A stretch of 64,000 bases of DNA from assembly GCA_016213205.1 (NCBI GenBank), contig JACRAZ010000070.1:1-64000 (forward strand), in the 5' to 3' direction. Below are positions 43,072-52,139 of the stretch, one piece after another. A program made the translations under genes and the position numbers. The stretch is from Burkholderiales bacterium (lineage in GTDB: Bacteria > Pseudomonadota > Gammaproteobacteria > Burkholderiales > Burkholderiaceae_C). The notes beneath the pieces were generated by a model, which searched no databases, was not told the origin of the DNA, and worked only from the letters and a program-made list of their open reading frames with translations. Numbering within the stretch: position 1 is the first letter of the stretch; the number at the start of each line of letters is the position of its first letter.

Positions 43072-44424
43072 ATGAGCAACCGCGAAGGCAATCTCGAGGC
43101 TCCCACCCGGCACCCGCTGGACTGGAAGAACCCGCTGTTCTACGACCGGGACGATTGCTACCGGGAACTCGAACGCGTGTTCGACATCTGCCACGGCTGC
43201 CGCCGCTGCGTGAGCCTGTGCCAGAGCTTCCCCACGCTGTTCGACCTGGTGGACGCCACCGAGGACGGCGAGGTGCATGGCGTCAAGAAGGAGGCCTACT
43301 GGAGCGTGGTCGACCAGTGCTACCTGTGCGACCTGTGCTACATGACCAAGTGCCCCTACGTGCCGCCGCACGCGTGGAACCTCGACTTCCCGCACCTGAT
43401 GCTGCGGGCCAAGGCCATCAAGCACAGCCAGGGCCTGGTGGGCACCGGCGAGAAATTCCTTGCCTCGACCGATGTGCACGGCAGCTTCGCCGGCATCCCC
43501 GTCGTCGTGCAGGCCGTGAATGCGGTGAACCGCACCAAGGCCGCACGCTCGGTGATGGATTCGGCGCTCGGCGTGCACCCCGAGGCCTGGATGCCCGAGC
43601 TGGCCACCCGGCGCTTCCGCTGGAGCGCGCAGAAGCAGGGCAGCGCCACCGAGGTGAAGGATGGCCAGCGCACGCCCGGCAAGGTGGCCATCTTCGCCAC
43701 CTGCTACGTCAACTACAACGAGCCCGGCATCGGCCACGACCTGCTGAAGGTGCTGGAGCACAACGCGATTCCCTACGTCATCGTCGAGAAGGAATCCTGC
43801 TGCGGCATGCCCAAGCTGGAGCTGGGCGACCTGAAGGCGGTGGAACGCCACAAGGACGACAACATTCCCGTGCTGGCGCGGTACGCGAAGGAGGGCTACG
43901 CGATCCTCAGTGCCATCCCCAGCTGCACGCTGATGTTCAAGCAGGAACTGCCGCTGATGTTCCCTGGCGAGGCGGATGTGCAACTCGTCAAGGAGGCGAT
44001 GTTCGACCCCTTCGAATACCTGGTGGCACGCCACAAGGACGGCCTGCTCAAGACCGATTTCAAGCGCGAGCTGGGCAAGGTGAGCTACCACATCCCCTGC
44101 CACGGCCGGGTGCAGAACATCGGCCGCAAGACCGAGGAGATGTTCAAGCTGATCGGCCAGAGCGTGAACGTCAAGCTCAACACGGTGGAGCGCTGCTCCG
44201 GCCACGCCGGCACCTACGGCGTGAAGACACCCTACCACCCGATGGCGATGAAGATCGGCAAGCCCGTCTTCAAGGCCATGGCCAAGGACGAGCCGGATTT
44301 CATCTCGAGCGACTGCGCGCTCGCCGGCCACCACATCGCCCAGGGCATGCAACAGGCCGGCACGCCGGCCAAGGCGCTGCAGCACCCGCTGAGCCTGCTG
44401 CGGCACGCCTACGGATTGGAGTGA
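43072..44424 (+). CDS. GlpC/heterodisulfide-reductase-like Fe-S protein
   Basis: A 450-residue protein. Two [4Fe-4S] ferredoxin motifs are at the N-terminus: ICHGCRRCVSLCQSFP and CYLCDLCYMTKCPYVPPH. Two CCG-type domains follow, with FATCYVNYNEPGIGHD, KESCCGMPKLELGD and IPCHGRVQNIG, then ERCSGHAGTYG. These domains bind Fe-S clusters in heterodisulfide reductase B/D and GlpC. Here it is a soluble electron-transfer or reductase subunit that always seems to travel with rubrerythrin and DUF3501. The ATG at 43072 is preferred over a GTG at 43030, which overlaps the hairpin. The DUF3501 gene follows 6 bases later. Confidence 0.88.
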   Translation: MSNREGNLEAPTRHPLDWKNPLFYDRDDCYRELERVFDICHGCRRCVSLCQSFPTLFDLVDATEDGEVHGVKKEAYWSVVDQCYLCDLCYMTKCPYVPPHAWNLDFPHLMLRAKAIKHSQGLVGTGEKFLASTDVHGSFAGIPVVVQAVNAVNRTKAARSVMDSALGVHPEAWMPELATRRFRWSAQKQGSATEVKDGQRTPGKVAIFATCYVNYNEPGIGHDLLKVLEHNAIPYVIVEKESCCGMPKLELGDLKAVERHKDDNIPVLARYAKEGYAILSAIPSCTLMFKQELPLMFPGEADVQLVKEAMFDPFEYLVARHKDGLLKTDFKRELGKVSYHIPCHGRVQNIGRKTEEMFKLIGQSVNVKLNTVERCSGHAGTYGVKTPYHPMAMKIGKPVFKAMAKDEPDFISSDCALAGHHIAQGMQQAGTPAKALQHPLSLLRHAYGLE

Positions 44425-44430
44425 CACCCC

Positions 44431-45018
44431 ATGAGCACCACCACCATCACCCGCGACAGCCTGCTCACGCTGGAGGCCTACGCCAAGATCCGCAAGAGCA
44501 GCAAGCCCGAAGCGATTGCCCATCGCCGCCTGCGCAGCGTGCGCCTGGGCGAGCACATGACGCTGCAGTTCGAGGACGAGCGCACCATCCGCCGCCAGAT
44601 CCAGGAGATGCTGCACATCGAGAAGATCTTCGAGGAAGAGGGCATCCAGGGCGAGATCGAGGCCTATGCCCCCTTGGTGCCCGATGGCAGCAACTGGAAG
44701 GCCACCATGCTGATCGAGTACCCCGATCCGCACGAGCGCAAGCGTGAGCTCGCGCGGCTGATCGGCGTGGAAGACCGCCTGTTCGTCGAGGTCGAGGGCC
44801 ATGCGCGCATCTACGCCATCGCCGATGAAGACCTGGACCGCGAGAACGACGAGAAGACCTCCTCGGTGCACTTCGTGCGATTCGAGTTCCCGCCCGCCGC
44901 GCGCGAGGCGGTGCGCGCCGGCGCGGCGGTGAAGCTGGGCTGCGACCACACGCACTACCCGGCGCACGTGCAGATCGCGCCGGAAACCCTGGCCAGCCTG
45001 GCCGGCGACCTGCGTTAG
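44431..45018 (+). CDS. DUF3501 family protein
   Basis: A 195-residue soluble protein of unknown function. Recognisable features are ITRDSLLTLEAYAKIRKSSK at the N-terminus and QIQEMLHIEKIFEEEGIQGE (about residues 52-71), the family hallmarks. The gene starts 6 bases after the Fe-S reductase-like gene and is almost certainly co-transcribed and functionally linked. The stop codon overlaps the convergent gene's stop by three bases (45016-45018 against 45015-45017). Confidence 0.85.
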   Translation: MSTTTITRDSLLTLEAYAKIRKSSKPEAIAHRRLRSVRLGEHMTLQFEDERTIRRQIQEMLHIEKIFEEEGIQGEIEAYAPLVPDGSNWKATMLIEYPDPHERKRELARLIGVEDRLFVEVEGHARIYAIADEDLDRENDEKTSSVHFVRFEFPPAAREAVRAGAAVKLGCDHTHYPAHVQIAPETLASLAGDLR

Positions 45019-46345
45019 CCCGCGCCTGTGGGGTCGAGGTACGCCAGCCCCGATTGCTGCAAGCCCACCAGGTCGATGTTGGCGAGGTTCTCGGCCAGCT
45101 GCGAGGCCACCATGGCCAGCGACACCTGGGTGTACTGTCCGGCTTCGATGGCGCCGGACCAGTAGCGCACCTGGTCAGGCGGCGCCGCGATGCCGATCAG
45201 GTTGCGGAAGATCAGGTCCACCTCCGCCGCGTTCGAGAACCCGGTGCCGAGCCTGGCGTTCAGTGCCGCCTGCATCAGCGCGATGTCGCTCATGCCGCCA
45301 TCGAGCAAGGACAGGCCGATGCCCACGTACTGTGGCACATGCACCGCGGCGGCACCGAACACCAGGCCCAGGATCCTGGCCGTGGTGCCGCGTGGCCGTC
45401 GAGGTCGAGCGCCACGCCGATGTCATTGAACCGCAGACGCTCCACGTTGATCAGGGTGTCGTTGCCGGCACCGCCGGTCAGCACATCGTTGCCGCTGCCG
45501 CCCGACACGGCCTTGTCCACCGCAAACAGCTGGGCCTTCACGGCCGCACCGCTGCCGTCGCTGGGGCCGTACAGGTCGTCGTTCCAGGCCACCAGGTAGG
45601 CCGCGCTGCCGAGGGCGGTGACCTGCGCGCCGCTTTGCCCGCCGGCCGTCGTCGTGTTCACGAGCACTTCACCACCCTGCCGGTTGCCGCTGGCATCAAA
45701 GGCCTGGCTCTTCACGTCGCGCCAGTTCTCGGTCCAGGTGACGACGAAGCCACCATCGTCCAGCGCGGCCAGGCGCGTGCCGTCCTGTGCACCATCCTTG
45801 GTGGCGTTGACAAGGATCTCGCTGCCCACCCGCGCGCCGGTGTTGCCGAACACCTGGGCGCGCACGTCGATGCCGTCGCTCCAGTCGTCCCACGCGACGA
45901 CAAAGCCGCCGTTCTTCAGCGCCGCGACCTGCGGGTGCACCTGGTCGGCGGGTGTCGTCGTGTTGACGGCGATCTCGCCGCCCACGCGGTCGCCCGTTGC
46001 ATTGAAGACCTGGGCCTTCACGCCGCGGCCGCTGGCGTCGCCTTGGTTGTCCGTCCAGGTGACGACGAAGTTGCCGTTCTTCAGCACCGCCACGTGCGGA
46101 TCCTGCTGCCAGTTGATCGTGGCGGTGTTGACCAGGATTTCCTTGCCAGCCTTCACCCCGCCGGCGGTGAACAGCTGCGCCTTGATGCCGGACTGGCTGC
46201 CGTCAGCCGCCGTGCTGTGGCTGCTGTCGGCCCAGTCCACCCACACGGTGACGAAGCCGCCGTTGTTCAGCCTGGCGGTTTCGGCCAGCGTTTGATCGCC
46301 TGTCGTCTGGGTGTTGACCAGCAACTCGGTGCCGATCTTCGACAT
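45015..46345 (-). pseudogene. Frameshifted RTX/DUF4214-type repeat protein
   Basis: The gene starts at an ATG at 46345 with GGAG upstream. The first part has about five similar units (for example NGGFVTVWVDW, VKAQLFTAGGVKAGKEILVN) followed by a Ca-binding RTX motif GGSGNDVLTGGAGNDTL and FNDIGVALDLDGHA. At about 45390-45400 the frame breaks. The expected continuation (GTTARILGLVFGAAAVHVPQ, then GIGLSLLDGGMS and a DUF4214-like end) is in the next frame and runs to 45015. One missing base in a GCCGGC-like run would explain this, so it is either a recent pseudogene or a sequencing error. Intact, it would be an exported surface or secreted protein. Confidence 0.75.
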
Positions 46346-46563
46346 GCCCAACTCCGATGCTTGTTGTCGTGATGTGGACCAGCCTGGGCCGCTGCCGCGC
46401 GCGGCTGCTTGAGCTGGGGACAGGAAGCCTGGAATCGGAGTGCTCGTTCCATGCGCGGCGGCGGGTGTGGGCACCGGCGCAAGAAGCCGCTGGAAAAGCC
46501 GGGCGCTGTCGCCTACAACTGCGGGATGCGCGCTTCCCGCGGCGCGCCCGAGGAGAGCTGTTC

Positions 46564-46950
46564 ATGGATGTGCTGGCCTCAAGCACGGTGAGCTGCATGC
46601 TTCCGGTCAAGGACCTGACGCGCGCGCGCCGCTTCTACGAGCAGCAGCTCGGCCTGCCACCGCTGGGTGCCCGGCCCGACGGCAAGTTCGTCTACCGCTG
46701 CGGCGGCACCGAGATCGCGCTGTTCCCCAAGCCCGAGGGCACGCAGGCCCGTCACACCGCGCTGAGCTTCCGGGTCGACGACATCGTGCAGGCCATCGCC
46801 GCCCTGAAGGCGCGCGGCGTGCACTTCGCCGACTACGACCTGCCGGGCCTGAAGACGGTGGACCATGTCTGCGTGCTCGGCGCCGAGAAGGCAGCCTGGT
46901 TCGAAGACCCCGAAGGCAATATCCTGTGCCTCCATGAAGACATTGCCTGA
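46564..46950 (+). CDS. VOC-superfamily (glyoxalase-like) protein
   Basis: A 128-residue protein with the beta-alpha-beta-beta-beta module pair: SCMLPVKDLTRARRFYEQQL, then GTEIALFPKP, TALSFRVDDIVQAIAALKA and KAAWFEDPEGNILCLHED. Metal-ligand positions are only partly clear, so the reaction cannot be stated. GAGGAG lies 8 bases before the ATG at 46564. It overlaps the next gene by 17 bases, so the two are co-translated. There is nothing recognisable in the 218-base divergent spacer upstream. Confidence 0.85.
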   Translation: MDVLASSTVSCMLPVKDLTRARRFYEQQLGLPPLGARPDGKFVYRCGGTEIALFPKPEGTQARHTALSFRVDDIVQAIAALKARGVHFADYDLPGLKTVDHVCVLGAEKAAWFEDPEGNILCLHEDIA

Positions 46951-47548
46951 GCCTGAGGCCCCCGATGGGCCTTACCACGCCGGCGCCCGCCACTGGCAGG
47001 ACCGCTTCGACAGCCGCCGCCTGGCCGACCGCCTGGCCGAACGGCTGACGCGGCCTGCGCTCAGCGAGGACGACGCTGCGTTCATCGCCCGGCAGCCGCT
47101 GTTCTTCCTGGCCACTGCCGATGCACAGGGGCAGCCCGATGTCTCGTACAAGGGTGGGGCGCCCGGCTTCGTGCAGGTGCTCGATCCCGGCACGCTGGCC
47201 TTTCCCAGCTACGACGGCAATGGCATGTTCCGCAGCCTGGGCAACATCTCGGTGCATGCCCCGGTGGCCATGCTGTTCATCGACTTCGAACGCCCGGGCC
47301 GGCTGCGTGTGCTCGGCCGGGCCAGCATCGACCCCGACGACCCGCTGCTGCCCCGGTGGCACGAGGCCCAGCTTGTCGTGCGGGTGGCGGTGCACACGGT
47401 GTTCCCGAACTGCCCCCGCTACATCCACACCGTGCAGCGTGTCGAGACCTCGCCCTACGTGCCTTGTGAAGGCCTGGTCACCCCGGTGCCGGCCTGGAAG
47501 GGCTTCGACGCCTTCAAGGATGTGCTTCCGCGGCCGGACAAAGGCTGA
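46934..47548 (+). CDS. Pyridoxamine 5'-phosphate oxidase-fold flavoprotein
   Basis: A 204-residue protein. The split-barrel FMN-binding pattern is seen in FLATADAQGQPDVSYKGGAP, FPSYDGNGMFRSLGNISVHA and VAMLFIDFERPGRLRVLGRA. The C-terminal part contains CPRYIHTVQRVE, typical of the DUF/PNPOx-like subgroup often annotated with general oxidoreductase names. The ATG at 46934 lies inside the end of the VOC gene. Its role is unknown; such proteins often act on small electrophiles. Confidence 0.85.
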   Translation: MKTLPEPEAPDGPYHAGARHWQDRFDSRRLADRLAERLTRPALSEDDAAFIARQPLFFLATADAQGQPDVSYKGGAPGFVQVLDPGTLAFPSYDGNGMFRSLGNISVHAPVAMLFIDFERPGRLRVLGRASIDPDDPLLPRWHEAQLVVRVAVHTVFPNCPRYIHTVQRVETSPYVPCEGLVTPVPAWKGFDAFKDVLPRPDKG

Positions 47549-47600
47549 GGCCGGGGGGTGCGGCGGCGGACGTGCGCGCATAGAATATCCGAATCAACTT

Positions 47601-47612
47601 CAGATATATCTG
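47601..47612. promoter_or_regulatory. 12-bp perfect palindrome before the CoA-transferase operon
   Basis: CAGATATATCTG lies 43 bases upstream of the start at 47655, in an AT-rich patch of an otherwise GC-rich spacer. It could be an operator overlapping the promoter of the three-gene group. No regulator gene adjoins. Confidence 0.4.
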
Positions 47613-47654
47613 CAGCCGCCCACCCTCACCGGTCCTGGGGGCCTGCCGCCCGCC

Positions 47655-48857
47655 ATGGATGTGACGCCCGCTGCCGAACCGCCCCTCGCACGCTACCGTG
47701 TGCTCGACCTCACCATCGCCCGTGCCGGCCCGGCGGCGGTGCGCCTGCTGGCCGACTGGGGGGCCGAGGTCATCCGGATCGAGCCGCCGCCCGCGCGTGA
47801 CGGCGGCTCGATGACCGGCCGCCGCCGCGGCCCGGACGAGCAGAACCTGCACCGCAACAAGCGCAGCCTGTGCCTGGACCTGAAGTCCGAGGCCGGCCGC
47901 GTGGTGCTGCGGCGCCTGGTCGAGCGCAGCGACGTGCTGGTGGAGAACTTCCGCTCCGACGTGAAGCAGCGGCTGGGCCTGGACTACGAGACGCTGGCGC
48001 GCATCAACCCGCGCCTGATCCTGGCCAGCATCTCGGGATTCGGGCAGGACGGCCCCTACGCCGACCGCCCCGGCGTGGACCAGGTGGTGCAGGGCCTCAG
48101 CGGGCTGATGTCCATCACCGGCGAGCCCGGGCGCGGGCCGATGCGTGTGGGCATCGCCGTGTCCGACACCACTGCCGGCATGTTCCTCGGCCAGGGCATC
48201 CTGCTGGCGCTGCTGCAACGCGAGCACACCGGCCGTGGCCAATGGGTGCACACCTCGCTGCTGGAGAGCATGCTCAACAAGCTGGATTTCCAGGCCGCGC
48301 GCTACACCATGAGCGGCGAGGTGGCGGGCCAGGAGGGCAACGCCCACCCCACGCTCACCCCGATGGGCTGCTTCGCCGCGCGGGACGGGCTGGTGAACAT
48401 TGCCGCCAGCACCGCCAAGATGTGGGCCGGCCTGTGCCGCGCACTGGAGGCGCAGCACCTGCTGGACCACCCCGACTACCAGGACGTGCGCGCGCGCAGC
48501 GCCCACCGCCGCCAGCTCGACGCCGACATCGAGGCCGTCACGCGCCGCTTCAGCGTGGCCGAACTGGTGCAGCGCCTGAACGCGAACGACGTGCCCTGCG
48601 GCCCCATCCACGACATCGGCCAGGCCTTCGAGGACCCCCAGGTGCGCCACCTGCGCATGACACGGCCGGCGCCGCACCCCGAACTGGGCGCGCTGCAGCT
48701 GTTGCGCTCGCCGATCAACCTCTCGGCCTGCCCGCACCCGGAGCAGTTCGACCGCGCAGGCCCGGACCCCGGCCAGCACAGCACCGAGCTGCTGCGCGAA
48801 ACCGGCTTCAGCGACACCGACATCGCGCGCCTGCGCGCCGAAGGAACCATTGCATGA
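47655..48857 (+). CDS. CaiB/BaiF family (class III) CoA-transferase
   Basis: A 400-residue formyl-CoA-transferase-type enzyme: YRVLDLTIARAGPAAVRLLA, then DWGAEVIRIEPPPA, NLHRNKRSLCLDLKSEAGRV and SGFGQDGPYADRPGVDQVVQ. The catalytic Asp is expected at the GVDQVVQG region, where the sequence keeps Asp. It transfers CoA to a carboxylic acid. It is the first gene of a three-gene group; its stop overlaps the next start as ATGA. Only part of the 178-codon frame before 47655 is open by chance. It is a paralogue of the enzyme at 15185-16396. Confidence 0.9.
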   Translation: MDVTPAAEPPLARYRVLDLTIARAGPAAVRLLADWGAEVIRIEPPPARDGGSMTGRRRGPDEQNLHRNKRSLCLDLKSEAGRVVLRRLVERSDVLVENFRSDVKQRLGLDYETLARINPRLILASISGFGQDGPYADRPGVDQVVQGLSGLMSITGEPGRGPMRVGIAVSDTTAGMFLGQGILLALLQREHTGRGQWVHTSLLESMLNKLDFQAARYTMSGEVAGQEGNAHPTLTPMGCFAARDGLVNIAASTAKMWAGLCRALEAQHLLDHPDYQDVRARSAHRRQLDADIEAVTRRFSVAELVQRLNANDVPCGPIHDIGQAFEDPQVRHLRMTRPAPHPELGALQLLRSPINLSACPHPEQFDRAGPDPGQHSTELLRETGFSDTDIARLRAEGTIA

Positions 48858-49663
48858 CCCGCACCACCGTGCCGCTGCAGACCGGCAAGATCCTGGCCGA
48901 GGTGGAAGAGGGCATCGGCTGGCTCACCATCAACCAGCCCGAACGGCGCAATGCCGTCTCGCTGGAGATGTGGCAGGGCCTGGCCGATGCGATGGCCGCC
49001 TTCGAGGCCGACGACGCGGTGCGCGTGGTGGTGCTGCGGGGCGCTGGCGGCGTCTCGTTCGCGGCGGGCGCCGACATCACCGAATTCGAGCAGCAGCGCG
49101 CCGATGCGCAGCAGAAGGCGCGCTACGGCGAGATCGCCGCGCGTGGCCAGAAGGCGCTGGCGCGCTCGTCCAAGCCGCTGCTCGCCCTGGTGCAGGGCTT
49201 CTGCATCGGCGGAGGCCTGGCCATCGCACTGAACGCCGACCTGCGCTTCGCCACGCCGGGCTCACGCTTCGGCATCCCGGCCGCGCGCCTGGGCCTGGGG
49301 TACGAGTACGCGGGCGTGGCCACGCTGGCGCGGCTGGTGGGCCCTTCCACCGCCAAGGACATGCTGTTCAGCGCCCGCCAGCTCGGTGCCGATGAGGCCT
49401 TGCGTGTGGGCCTGGTGAACGCGGTGGTCGACGACACCGAGATCGAAGCCCACGTGCGCGACTACGCCGCCCGCGTGGCGGCCAATGCCCCACTCACCGT
49501 GCAGGCCGCCAAGGCCGCGCTGCGGGTGTTCGAGCGTTATGCTGACAGTGCCGGCGCGGCCGAGATCGCCACGCTGGTGGACCGCTGCTTCGACAGCGAA
49601 GACTACCGCGAAGGCCGCCGCGCCTTCCTCGAGAAACGCACACCGCGTTTCCAAGGCCGATGA
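48854..49663 (+). CDS. Enoyl-CoA hydratase/isomerase
   Basis: A 269-residue crotonase-fold enzyme. The two oxyanion-hole stretches are VVLRGAGGVSFAAGADITEF and PLLALVQGFCIGGGLAIALN. The substrate pocket segment RFGIPAARLGLGYEYAGVAT lies where catalytic Glu residues usually occur. It is coupled on both sides by ATGA overlaps: with the CoA-transferase upstream and the second crotonase-like gene downstream. It presumably hydrates or isomerises the CoA ester formed by the first enzyme. The pathway is unknown. Confidence 0.9.
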   Translation: MTRTTVPLQTGKILAEVEEGIGWLTINQPERRNAVSLEMWQGLADAMAAFEADDAVRVVVLRGAGGVSFAAGADITEFEQQRADAQQKARYGEIAARGQKALARSSKPLLALVQGFCIGGGLAIALNADLRFATPGSRFGIPAARLGLGYEYAGVATLARLVGPSTAKDMLFSARQLGADEALRVGLVNAVVDDTEIEAHVRDYAARVAANAPLTVQAAKAALRVFERYADSAGAAEIATLVDRCFDSEDYREGRRAFLEKRTPRFQGR

Positions 49664-50418
49664 GCATGGACCCCCAGACCCCCGAACTCCGCATCGATGG
49701 CGCCGTCGCAACGATCCGCCTGCGTCGCCCCGATCAGGCCAACCGCCTGGGCCCGGATGACCTGGCCGTGCTGGCCGAACACCTGGCCACGGTGAACGCC
49801 GCCGAGGCGGTGCTGGTGCTGCGGCTGGAAGCCGACGGCAGCACCTTCTGCAGCGGCTACGACATCGGCCGCCTCGGCGCACCCCGTGCCGTGGCCTTCG
49901 ACGAGGTGGTCAACGCGGTGGAAGACGCGCGCCCCATCACGATGGCCGTGCTGCAAGGCGGCGTCTACGGCGGCGCCACCGATCTGGCACTGGCCTGCGA
50001 CTTCCGCCTCGGCGCGCGCGGCATCCGCATGTTCATGCCGGCCGCCCGGCTGGGCCTGCATTTCTACCAGCGCGGGCTGGAACGCTACGTCAGCCGCCTG
50101 GGCGTGGACACGGCCAAGCGCCTGCTGCTCACGGCCGAGACGATCGATGCCGACGAGATGAAGGCGATCGGCTTCCTCACCCACCTGGCCGAGGCCGAGG
50201 CCTTGGCCGAGCGGGCCGATGCGCTGAGCGCCACGCTCGCCGGCATGGCGCCGCTGGCGATGCTGGGCATGAAGAAGCACCTGAACCGCCTGGCCGCCGG
50301 CCGCCTGGACGCCCAGGGCTTGCGACACGACATGCAGGTTGCCGCGCAGTCGGCCGACCTGAAGGAGGGGCGCGCCGCCTGGGCCGAGAAGCGCGCGCCG
50401 CGGTTCACCGGCCGTTGA
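49660..50418 (+). CDS. Crotonase-fold enoyl-CoA hydratase-like protein, divergent
   Basis: A 252-residue protein with the crotonase pattern in reduced form: RLEADGSTFCSGYDIGRLGA and ITMAVLQGGVYGGATDLALA. It lacks the usual Ala-Gly-Ala oxyanion motif spacing and is shorter in the central part. A role as a hydratase, hydrolase or isomerase with altered specificity is possible. It overlaps the preceding hydratase gene as ATGA. Its 3' end overlaps the convergent rarD gene by 14 bases. Confidence 0.85.
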   Translation: MSMDPQTPELRIDGAVATIRLRRPDQANRLGPDDLAVLAEHLATVNAAEAVLVLRLEADGSTFCSGYDIGRLGAPRAVAFDEVVNAVEDARPITMAVLQGGVYGGATDLALACDFRLGARGIRMFMPAARLGLHFYQRGLERYVSRLGVDTAKRLLLTAETIDADEMKAIGFLTHLAEAEALAERADALSATLAGMAPLAMLGMKKHLNRLAAGRLDAQGLRHDMQVAAQSADLKEGRAAWAEKRAPRFTGR

Positions 50419-51313
50419 GGTCGGCCGTCGTGGCCGCCGCGGGGGCCGCGCGGCGCATCTGCAACAGCCCTTCGCCGCTGTAGAGCACCAGCGCCGCCCA
50501 GATCAGCCCGAAGCCGATGCCGCGCGTCGGGTCGAAGGGCTCGTGGTACACGAACACGCCGAGCAGGAAGCTGATCGACGGGCCCAGGTACTGCAGCAGC
50601 CCCAGCGTGGCCATCGACACCCGGCGCGCGCCGGCCGCAAACAGCAGCAGCGGCACCGCGGTCACCGGGCCGGCCAGCAGCAGCCAGCCGTCCATCACCA
50701 GGTTGCCCTGCGCAAACGCGCCGTGGCCGCTGGCCACGAACCACAGCAGGGCGCCCACCGTCAGCGGTGCCAGCAGCAGGGTTTCCAGCGTCAGGCCTTC
50801 CAGCGCCCCCAGGGTGGCGGTCTTGCGCAGCAGGCCATACAGGCCGAAGCTGCCCGCCAGGACCAGCGCCACCCAGGGCAGCTGGCCCGCGGCCACGGTG
50901 AGCCACAGCACGCCGCAGCCCGCCAGCGCCACCGCGGCCCATTGGCCCGGCCGCGGCCGCTCGCGCAGCACCAGGAAGCCCAGCATCACGTTGAACAGCG
51001 GGTTGATGAAGTAGCCCAGGCTCGCGTCCAGCAGCCGGTCGTGGCTGACCGCCCACACGAACACCAGCCAGTTGGCCGACAGCAGCAACGCGCTGAGCAG
51101 GAACACACCCAGCGTGCGGGGCTGGCCCAGCACGTCGCGCAGCCAGCCGAAGCGCCGCAGCGCGGCCATCAGCACCAGCATGAACACCAGCGACCACACC
51201 GAGCGGTGCACCACCACCTCGAGCGCGTTCACCTGCGCCACCTGCTTGATGTAGACCGGGAAGAAGCCCCACAGGATGTAGGCGAGGGCGGCGGCAAGCG
51301 GGCCGTTGGACAT
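50405..51313 (-). CDS. rarD: RarD-type EamA/DMT transporter
   Basis: A 302-residue membrane protein with about ten hydrophobic segments. The family start is ALAYILWGFFPVYIKQVAQV. The two EamA halves are visible: the first ends near WAVSHDRLLDASLGYFINPL, the second starts near WVALVLAGSFGLYGLLRKTA. RarD transporters have been linked to chloramphenicol sensitivity and metabolite export; the substrate is not known. The ATG at 51313 is the family-typical start. The gene ends convergently with the crotonase gene, overlapping by 14 bases. Confidence 0.9.
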   Translation of the reverse strand: MSNGPLAAALAYILWGFFPVYIKQVAQVNALEVVVHRSVWSLVFMLVLMAALRRFGWLRDVLGQPRTLGVFLLSALLLSANWLVFVWAVSHDRLLDASLGYFINPLFNVMLGFLVLRERPRPGQWAAVALAGCGVLWLTVAAGQLPWVALVLAGSFGLYGLLRKTATLGALEGLTLETLLLAPLTVGALLWFVASGHGAFAQGNLVMDGWLLLAGPVTAVPLLLFAAGARRVSMATLGLLQYLGPSISFLLGVFVYHEPFDPTRGIGFGLIWAALVLYSGEGLLQMRRAAPAAATTADLNGR

Positions 51314-51428
51314 GCAGGCGAGGCGCCGGGCGCGGCCGGCGGCGGGGCAGGGTGGGAGGCGCGCCTTCGGGCGCGGGCGGTGCCGCGCGGGCAGGGGCGG
51401 AACGCGTCGCATTGTCGCTGCCCGTGGC

Positions 51429-51442
51429 TTGACCGGCATCAA
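51429..51442. promoter_or_regulatory. FNR/Anr-like site upstream of the 2-oxoacid oxidoreductase operon
   Basis: TTGAC-CGGC-ATCAA matches the FNR dyad at 9 of 10 positions. It is 106 bases before the gamma-subunit start and about 116 bases from the divergent rarD start. The former fits anaerobic induction of an oxygen-labile enzyme. Confidence 0.55.
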
Positions 51443-51548
51443 ACCATACACATGCCCCTGCGCCAAGAATCGCCGCACACCGAGCGAACGAACATCACCG
51501 CAAGTCCCGCGGCGTTGATCACGCCACGCGACACGAGGAGCGCACACG

Positions 51549-52139
51549 ATGCTGCAAATCCGGATCCATGGCCGCGGCGGCCAGGGGGTGGTCACGGCGG
51601 CCGAGCTGCTGTCCGTGGCGGCCTTCGAGCAGGGCCGCCATGCGCAGGCCTTCCCGAGCTTCGGCTCCGAGCGCACCGGCGCGCCGGTGGTGGCGTTCTG
51701 CCGCATCGACGACCGCGAGATCCGGCTGCGCGAGCCGATCGTGGCGCCCGACGTGGTGATCGTGCAGGACCCCACGCTGCTGCACCAGGTGGATGTGTTC
51801 CAGGGCCTGCAGGCCGACGGCTACGTGTTGATCAACACGCGCCGCAGCTTTGCCGAGCTGGGCATGGGCGACTGGGCGGCCGATTTCCGCATCGACCGCC
51901 TGACCACCGTGCCCGCCACCGAGCTGGCACTCAAGCACATCGGCCGCCCGCTGCCCAATGCCGCGCTGCTGGGCGGCTTCGCCGCGCTGGCCGGCCTGGT
52001 GTCGCTGGAGGCGGTGGCGCATGCCATCCGCGAGCGCTTCTCCGGCCGCGTGGCCGAGGCCAACGTGGCCGCTGCGTCCGATGCCTTCGACCACGTGAAA
52101 CGCGAGATGGAGGAACTGGCCCATGTTTCGTCAAATTGA
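51549..52139 (+). CDS. porG: 2-oxoacid:acceptor oxidoreductase, gamma subunit
   Basis: A 196-residue gamma (PorG-type) subunit. The typical start IRIHGRGGQGVVTAAELLSV is followed by AFPSFGSERTGAPVVAFCRI. GAGGAG lies about 8 bases before the ATG. It is the first gene of a four-gene operon that should oxidatively decarboxylate a 2-oxoacid, forming an acyl-CoA, CO2 and reduced ferredoxin. It overlaps the alpha-subunit gene by 17 bases. The gene name follows family; the substrate (pyruvate or another 2-oxoacid) is not settled by sequence. Confidence 0.9.
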   Translation: MLQIRIHGRGGQGVVTAAELLSVAAFEQGRHAQAFPSFGSERTGAPVVAFCRIDDREIRLREPIVAPDVVIVQDPTLLHQVDVFQGLQADGYVLINTRRSFAELGMGDWAADFRIDRLTTVPATELALKHIGRPLPNAALLGGFAALAGLVSLEAVAHAIRERFSGRVAEANVAAASDAFDHVKREMEELAHVSSN

